From assembly GCA_964036045.1 (NCBI GenBank), contig OZ038385.1, positions 19,525,079-19,589,078 on the forward strand: a stretch of 64,000 nt of DNA, in the 5' to 3' direction. A program made the translations under genes and the position numbers. Source of the DNA: Eutreptiella sp. 'Long Island Sound 2002'. Its lineage: Eukaryota > Euglenozoa > Euglenophyceae > Eutreptiales > Eutreptiaceae. Below are positions 23,701 to 32,700 of this stretch, in pieces. Every line of letters begins with the position of its first letter. Position 1 is the first letter of the stretch. Under the pieces are notes generated by a model. The model worked only from the letters and a program-made list of their open reading frames with translations, was not told the origin of the DNA and did not search any database.

Positions 23701-26700
23701 CCCCCTGTCCCTGTCCCTCAGCTTGCTCCTGACCAGCCTGCCAGTGACCCGAACCCTAACCGTCCCAGGGACCCCAGGCCCTCCATTGATCCACCCCCCC
23801 GCCACTGACCACGACCTTCCTGACCCAGGAGGACAAGAATAAGGACAAGCCACGGGAGTGAGTGCCTGTGGACAACTGTGCAGACTGATTTGAGTGAAAA
23901 AAGGAGTCCCACTGTTTTGTGTACTCTGCTGCATGCGCGTTCTAAAACTGTTGTAATTAGAAATTCCAAAACTCTTCTAAAAACGCCGGCGGCGCTCTAC
24001 GCTTTTAGAATACAATTTTCAGAATGCATTTTTTTCACTCCCAGACACATTCTTTTGAAAATTGGGCGGGGGGATCCCTAGACACCCACTACAGGTAGAA
24101 ATTCCACCCCCAAGTGACCCCCCCCCCCCGGGAAATACCCCTAAGCACCGCGGGGCGGGGGGGGGGGGGGGCTCTCTTCTAAAGCGCACACCAAACGCAC
24201 CAAGCCCCCCCCCACATGCGCCAACAGTCATCCAACCCTTGAATAAGGATGCTTCAGATGAAAACCGTATGTTGCCTGAGGATGTGCAACGCATGCCACT
24301 TGGATGTGATGCTGGCTGTGTGCGCACTTGGGTTTGGCACTTGAAGTACTTGTAAAGCTCGCACATTGGCAAACACGGACAGGGTCTCACTGGGTACAGC
24401 ACCACCCACATTTGGGCACAAGCCTCACAAAGACCTGCGCTACGGCATACTCAATTATGTCAACGTATGGCCTCAGACTGTCGTCGCTCTTGACGCGCCT
24501 GAGGGGAACCAGTGGAAATGTGCAGGATTGCTTCGTTGCATTCGAATAGAGACCGCACCACTTGTTCGTGAAGACAAAACTTGCTATTTATCTGCTTTCA
24601 AATGCAATGGTCACCGCGGGGGGGCGACTACAACCGGTCCTGATGCGACACCCCCCCAGCTATCTGTCAAAACGGGGGGGGGCTGTCGGGCAGTTGGAGG
24701 GGGGGGTCGGCTGGAGGGTGGGGGGGGGGGGGGTCAGCTGGAGGGTCTGGGGGGGGGGGTCAGCAAGAGGGTGTGGGGGGGGGGTTCGGCCATTAGGGGG
24801 GGGGGGCTACGCGCGACCCACTACTACCACATGCATACCTCTAGGGGGGATGTGTGTCTGGGGCAGGTTTGGGGAAGCTGTTGGTGGCTGTAGATGGGCA
24901 GGTGTGTCCACAGTGGTTGTGGTGATCTTTCACTTTGCAACAAATGACATTTGTTGAGCACCTCGTCACTAATCTGGCGCTCAAAACATGGATGGTTTGA
25001 TGAAAGGGAAGCATGCACAAAAAAAACTTTGGCGCCAACACCTCTATCTCTCAAAACCCGGGGGGGGAGCAGGGGGGGGTGGGCTGGGGGGTGTCGCATA
25101 CAAGGACCGGGCCCGGCCGCCCCCCCGTGGGTCACCCTCATCCATCAATCCAAACCACGGGGGGAGGGGGGAGTTCATTGTGAACCCAACCTCCGCAGCA
25201 TGAGCAGGGTCCAGAGGGGGGAGACCTATTTAAGGTGAGCTAAGCAGAGGTGTAGGTGGAGCCTTTGGTAGACTTACCCTGTTTCACATAGCCGCCTACC
25301 AAGAGCTACTGGATTGCACCCGGTCGAAAGCACAAAACTTCAAAAAGGAGTGGGGAGGGATGACAATGCATTGGGGTTGGGGGGGAGGGGGCAATTGTTT
25401 TTTTGCAGCTTGGGGCATTTTTGGAAGTCTCTGTTTCATCCTGAGCATTTCGATGGCACAGGAAGGAGGCATGCGAGGAAACATGGTAAGGATACAGTGG
25501 GCTACATATTGCTTCTGATTTTCGGGGGGGGGGGGGGGGGTTGGCCAGGGAAATATTAGAATGGCCGTACCTCCCCCCTCCAGACCAAAATGATCAAAGT
25601 GGGGAAACCCGAAATTACAATAGGGAAAATCTGCTTGGGCCATTTTTGGTACACAAACTTTTGGGTCCCAGATCCCCCCCCCCTTCTAATACTTCCCTGA
25701 TGGCGTTCACGTATACTGCCTTGCAGTCTCCGGCAGTTGAGAGCACCCCTCTGCCTGTGGTTGGAGGCATGCCACAGTGCCACAACAATTCTGGGGGCAG
25801 GATGCTTGGTCAAGAGTGGCTCTACCGTGGTGCCGCGGCTCTTTTGTGCCACTGCCATCCGACTCAATCAATACTTGGAGGAAGGGCAGGAAAAGCGGTG
25901 TAAGATCATCGGATGTCCGCTCAAGTGGTGTGCCGAAGGGGGAAAGCGTCAAGACACACGCGTCCGCCAACCGTTTGAAGAGGCTGGCTTGCAGGCTCAT
26001 TGGCAGAAGTGCTGTTGCGCATTGGCGCAGATTGGGGGATCTGGAGGTGCAGGGGTTGAGGCCCAGCCCTAAACGTCACCACCTCCCCCCCCCCGTTGGT
26101 CCCAACCCAATGCACGCGTGAGACCTCAGTTCTGACCAGCACTGCACTACACCCAGGGCATCGGATGCAGGCTGCCAGAGGCTTGCCCCCGACGAAGAGG
26201 GGGAATGGATTGGAAGTGCACAGGGCACACACAATGTGTTGGGGGGTTTGGTCATTATACTCAGCCTATGACTCCACTGAATTGCTCACACAACCTCATC
26301 AAAATCCTTTGTGCACATTGCGACCCGTTCTCTCAATGGGCGGTGGATGCATCAATAAACATCAATTCTTTCCTGCCCCTCGACAAATCTGATTGTCATG
26401 CCTGGCGCAAACTCCCCTTCCGGGCTGTTTTCCGGGATGGACAACAGATGGACAGAAGTCTGTGGACGGCCCTCCTTTCCCACACAGCACCCAATGGCCA
26501 CGGTTTTCAATGGGTACTCCAAGAGGCTCCCCTGCGTATCACACCTTTGGCCTCGGGCCATAGCATCAAGTACTCGAACTTCGTTGCCCACCGGCTTCTC
26601 ATGTCCCCAATTTGATGTCATGTGGCAACACCTTTGGCCCTCTTGAAGCCCCCCATCCACCCAGCCCCAATTCGTATCGTGCACACGATTGCATTTGGCT

Positions 26701-29700
26701 GTGTGTGATTTTTTTGGTGGATGACTTCATTTTGAGAGGTGTCCATTGAACAGCATTTTTCTCCTGAAAGCAAAGATGTATCAGCGTGCTGCTGGATGAG
26801 CAAAAATAGTCGATAAAAACCAATGCTAGAAATGTTTACATTCAAAATTCTAAGCTCAGTACAGAGCTTAATGCACAGCCGGCTGCAAGGGAACCCATGG
26901 GAGAGCCGGGATTATCTAAGACGGTCGGGAACACCACATCTGATGTCCATGTACAACCCTGGAATCCATTTGAACCCCTTTGCCACCACATTCAGCTGAT
27001 CTCCAATCTCTGATCACCCAGAAAATTTGTGCAGCATCCTCCAGAGGTTCCCTGGACACAAACCTCATGCGCTGTGTCCCTGCCGAAGCGATGCAAGGTG
27101 CACACCGTGTAAGCGTCGAGACCTCTTGCTGCAGATCTGCCCAGTCAATCTGAGTACTATCCGATGCCTCCCACAAATTTGCGGCGGCATATTCATGCCA
27201 GATCTTGTACTTTTCTGGTAAGGAGAAGAAGAAAGACCGTCCGTGCAACAGCCTCGCGCCAGATGCACTGTCCCCCACCTCCGATGGCTGCGCCAACTAT
27301 GCACACACTTTGCGCTTGCCAGTGTGGTCTGCACGGTACGTTTGGCGTGTGTCGCTAGCTAGTGTGGGTTGCCTAGCCCGTTTGGTAGTCAGTGTGTGTT
27401 GCGCAACAGAGTATTCACAGGGAGCGCTTACTGCGCTACGGGCGCGCCGCAGGCGCCACAGGGTAAGGGTAATTAGCTTGAGTGTACACTGTCTAGGAAA
27501 TCCGTGCACATTGATCTGTTGACACCATCGCTCTCTTCCGAGGAGATACTGCGGCACTGCCACATCGAGCCGGGGCTGAGCTCGAGGGCGGGATCTTCAA
27601 TGAGCAACAAACAACATTTGTATAGTGCCTCGTCTTGCCCGATCCGGCGGTCAAAGCACTCTTACATGCCACCATAGGTTTCTTTGGCTTATTTCAGCAG
27701 ATTACCTCCAAAGCCCACAACACCCATTGTTCCGTAGAACCATTTTGGGGTCCTTAGAGGGGGGTCCCCCCCAGCCCCCCTGGGGGTCAGGTCCTAGCTG
27801 GCAACCACACCCGTGCTACCTAACCCTTGCCGTCTGAGGAGTGCCCAAAGCATCTTGGGGACGGGCAACAAGTGCACCAATTGTGAGGGGAAGATGCCCA
27901 AAAAGGTAAAAATAGTAACAAAAATAGGGGGGGAAAGGCGAAAAGGGATACACGTTACATTAAAAACGCATGTGCGTATGTACCACTATATTGCCTCCGT
28001 TCCGAGATAATTACCCAAATTGCACGCCGTAGGGTACGCTGCAGGTCGCGCCGCAGGTGCCGCAAGATAAACAACCCTACAGGGGGGGTGAGACCTAATT
28101 GAGGCGTCGGGGCGGTGGGGGATTGTAATCCTGTGCCGCACCCACGGTGGGCTCATGGATTACTCGGGCGAGGCACGATAAACGCATACCGCCGATGCAA
28201 CACAGGGGAGGCTCTCAACGCGCACCTGCAAATCCTGATGCACAATGTGTTGGCTAAGTGCACCTCACTTCAAACTGAATGCCACGGAGAATGGATCAAA
28301 CGGCGCGTGCGCGCACTAACCATACGTGGCACAAATATCACAAAGGCCTCACCCCAGGCACCGAAACTCTGTTCCTCACGCCCTGTTTGCGTTTACGTTT
28401 GCAGAATGAGCACGGCAGCGACCAACTACTCACAAGACAAATCTGCTGGTGCAATGATCAGTGGGATCAAAGAGGGTATTGCTTTGGATAGTCTCAGAAA
28501 AACGCTTGATTTGAGGTTTCAAATTCGTCGGAAGGCTCTAGATGTGACTCAATATCATATCACAGTGCCGGTCCCAACACGGAACGCAAGTGGCCTGCAA
28601 TGGTCCTGGTTTTGGACGGGGGGCAGGTCTGTTTCAGGTCAGCTCGCTTCAAAGCTCCAATTACGGATTATGAAATGTCAGTAAGATAGATCAGCACATG
28701 GATTTACCTTCCGTTCCAGAGGAATTTCACCGGAGCGCCATCAGACTTCCGGAGGAACATAAGATGAATCCGAAGCGCCGATTTATTTGACTGACTCAGA
28801 AGATACGTTCCAGACTAGAGGTATCCCATGGGCCGATTTCATGGGATAAACGCGCGAGTATTCCGTGAGATAAATGCGGATATTTCCTGTGAAATCGGCC
28901 CATAAGATACATCTAATGAAGGGCGATATGCAAAGAATGCACATACGAATCCGGAAGGGACAGAGGTTGGCGACTGCCGAAAAGTGCAGCACCATCAGCG
29001 GAGTTCCGAAGAGAGAGGTGTTGGTTTTGGTTTGCCTCCGTGAGACCTACGAGCGCCTTGGCCAGGCCATTGAAAGAGGGAACAGAAACAGCAAAAAGTC
29101 AGCCCGCAGCAGAGGATTCCCCAACCACTTCCTGCTCTAGACCTGTGCCTTGTGGTGGTCCAGGGCGGGAGGCAGGAACCAATCTGTGTAACAGCAGAGG
29201 GGGGGGGGGGGATTGTGGTCGGGGGGGGGGGGGGGGGTCGAAACCAATTGCGAAAAATTGCGGGAAAATTGCGGAAAAGCGAGGGAAAATTGCGACACTG
29301 TATGCAACCCTCCGAACCCCTCAAGGTGCAACAGTTCTGGACAGGTGGCTCAGATTTTTCCTTTCAGTCATACAAAAGGTCCATGGGCAGCACAATTACA
29401 GGAGGAGCCCCTCAATATCACCATGGAATTGAAGCATGAACCGAAGGCGGCGGATGTTGTCATCAAATTTGTGTTGCCGCTTCGAAACCGTCCCACACTG
29501 TGAGAAAAAGCGTTCCACATCACCACCAGAAGTGGGGTGTGTAATCAAAAACAGCACCCTCTCTTGGAAAGGTGAAGGGGCGCGTGATCACCACCATTCC
29601 TGCAAGGCAGTATGACCATTTATATCAACGGCATTGCAACGGATGTACAAGCTACATTGCTCTGCGATATCAGGAAGGAACCGTTCAGTCATCTTAATTC

Positions 29701-32700
29701 AAGCGTGGCAGCATTGACAGCAAGGGTCACCTGCAAGCACGTAAGAAGGGCAAAGCAGAAAAATTGCGGGAAAATTGCAGAAAATTGCGATAAATTGCGG
29801 AAAATTGCCGAAAATTGAGGAAAATTGCTGACCTCAATTTCCCCCCCCCCTGGTAACAGCGGCCACTTCGGAAATGCTGGCCAGGGCTCCTTTTAAGAGG
29901 GGGGGGGGCCAAGGGGGATGAGGGGGTGGGTCCTGAGCCCCCCCCCCCCCCCCCTGCCACCACTGGTCTTGAGTTTTGGTCGGCGTCAAAAAATTCGGCC
30001 CTAAATGGACCTGCGCCGAAGGCGGCGGAGAAAAATTTTCGGTGGCCTAAAGGCCCAGAACAATTTTTCCCAGTCACTTAGGGGGGGGGTTGGGTCCAAC
30101 GGGGATGGTTGCTGAGTTGTTAAGTGCAGCTCTGCTGGGGGCGCTGAACGGACACTGGTAAACACTAACAGAGGGTTGCACATGCGAAGCGTATCCCCTC
30201 GTCGCAGCCCCTCCGGCCCACACCTAAATTGGCCCAAAAGAAGAATCTTCGGGGTAGCTCTACCAGTCCGTACCCCAAGAGCCCCATCAACAGGAACAGT
30301 CCTGCCGCATTGCTCGCAGCCTTGCCGATCTTCACAATGTCCCCAAAGCTGCCAATCCCTGCGGATGAAGACCAGCAGCACGCATGCTGCACCAGGGCCA
30401 AGGAGCATTGTATGTCACTGCCTTATTTGTGTGGGGTGGGGTCACCCGTGGCAGGCAGCAGCATCACTCTTGCCGAATAGTTGACCCCTTCCCATGCCTG
30501 GGCAACACGGCAGTCAAAGGATGCAACGGTCTTGCCCTCTACCAGATTTGTGAACCTCGCTGGGCTGCACTGCACAAATACGAGAGCAATGCGTGATAAG
30601 CCTCTCTATTGTCCCCTACGCGGTACTTCAGCACCAAGAGATAAGCCGAGGCTGTAGAGACAAAGTCAGTGCACTGCCACCGAGGCAAAGCACCATTTGG
30701 AAGATGACCGAACTTTTGTTGGTGGCTACCCGGTGCTGGTTGGTGGCTTACCAAGATGTGGCTGGAAACCGCCGGGGGCTGGCGGTGAATCGATTACGGT
30801 TGGCCAGTGCCCGCCGACGGTTGGGCGATAACCGCCGGTTGAGGTCTACAGGGAAGAAAACACATCCTGTTCCCCAAATGCAAGCCCTGAGCACAAGCAT
30901 TGGGACTATTCGGCATGGGATCACGTTTATAGTGGAAGAGCAACCGCAAGCAACCATGGGCACTCAACCCGCAGCATGCAGGTGAGACAGGGCATCGAAG
31001 AAAGCCCTCATGCTGGGATGGCGGTCTCCCTTGGCCTCCGTAATGAAGCATTTGGGGAAAGCACGCAGTCAGAATAGTGCAAACACACCTTCCCGGATCA
31101 AGACTGCCACGAGGAGTGTACCAGATACGAGCACCATTGCAATATACAATTTCACGTTTTGCGATACCGCAGCGCACAGTCGTTGGGTGGTCGAAAAGTG
31201 CCCCAGCTCCAAATAGGACTTGATGATGGGAAGAACGACCCATGAAAGCGCCTGTGACAGCACACATGAGGACACGACATGTCAACTATAACCCTTTCGT
31301 GGAGCCGGAAGGGAATCGTGTCATGTCCTAAAAAAGAACTGCACCCGCACCCGCACCCACACCCAAACACCCGCACCCACACCCCCGGCCCCAGCCCCCC
31401 AACCGCACACCCACCTCCGCACCCACCTCTACACCCACACCCAAACCCACACACCCACCACCACTCCAACACCCACCCCCACACCCCCACACACCCACAC
31501 ACCCACACCCGCACCCGCACCCACACCCACATCCTCCTGCCAACAGAATACACAGACTAGTGTGCACGCAATGCCAAAAGCAATCAAGCCAACCGGGAGG
31601 TCATTTGTAGCCTTTGGGGTTCAAATTCCTAAACTTGTACGAAAAGAATTACAACTCTGAAACACACACGCGACGAACAATGTTGTCACATGTCAATTTC
31701 TTCTGACTCAACCTCAGTCATGGCTTTGCCTGCTCATCTGTGGTCCTGTCCAGTCAATATACCAACAACACCCTACGACCACACGACATCTGACATCTGT
31801 ACACACCGAAGGCGCCAGAAAGTTGCCAGAAATTCCTTTTTCAGTTCCTACAGCTCCAACTGATTTTTTTTCCAAGTCCAAAGGAGTTTGACATGCTCAA
31901 CTCTCTCGAGACACCTAGGACGCCATAGACACCACAGCAGGCCAACCCTAACCCATCTGGGTGAGTGCCGATGACCACTGCTTGTCATGGCCTGGGTGGT
32001 TGTGTGTACATGGCACCCCCCGCCCCTTGTCCTGACACTGGCCAGGTTCAGTAAAAGTGCAGAAACACAGGGTCGCCGTGCTAGGGCAAGCGCATGCTAG
32101 GACAAGGAGGGGTGGGCCCCGCCACGGCTCGCGTACGTGTGCAATTGGAGTCCTGTGAGTCATTCTTGGTTCTTATCATACTTGAGATGGCTTTTTCAGT
32201 TCCTGCAATTCCAATTTTTGGCTGCTGTGGAGGGGCAGTGAGACCTAATTAAGGTGAGCTCAGCGAAGTTTTGGGGGGGGGCGTTGGATCAGGCCATGAG
32301 CCATTCAATGAATCGCTCGAGTTCAACCAGAATGTTGCACTGGATGCTCAATGAGCCAGGTTCAACCAAGGGGGTATAAAGTTGGAAAGCGTCTCTAGAC
32401 TAGAGCCCAACCGCCCACCCAGCGGAAACAGACCATGGCCAACATAATTTTTTTAGGCTCAGGAAAAATAAAATTTGACCACGCAGCCCCTGGCGGCATG
32501 CACCCAGACCCCCCCAAAAAAATCTTTCCTTTCAAATGGGGCCTGGTCATGTCCTGAGCCTGTGTTCTTTCAGGACTGATGATACACAACAATCACTGAG
32601 GCAGCTTCTGACAGCATGCGATGGGCCACACTGGACCAGGATGAAGCAGGGGGGAAGGGATGCCACAAAGGCTGAGTGAGTATGCCCGTTGGTACTTCCA

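Noticed and set aside
31152-31567. Gly/Val/Cys-rich minus-strand ORFs
   Set aside because: Translations of the CA/CCC minisatellite in intron 2.
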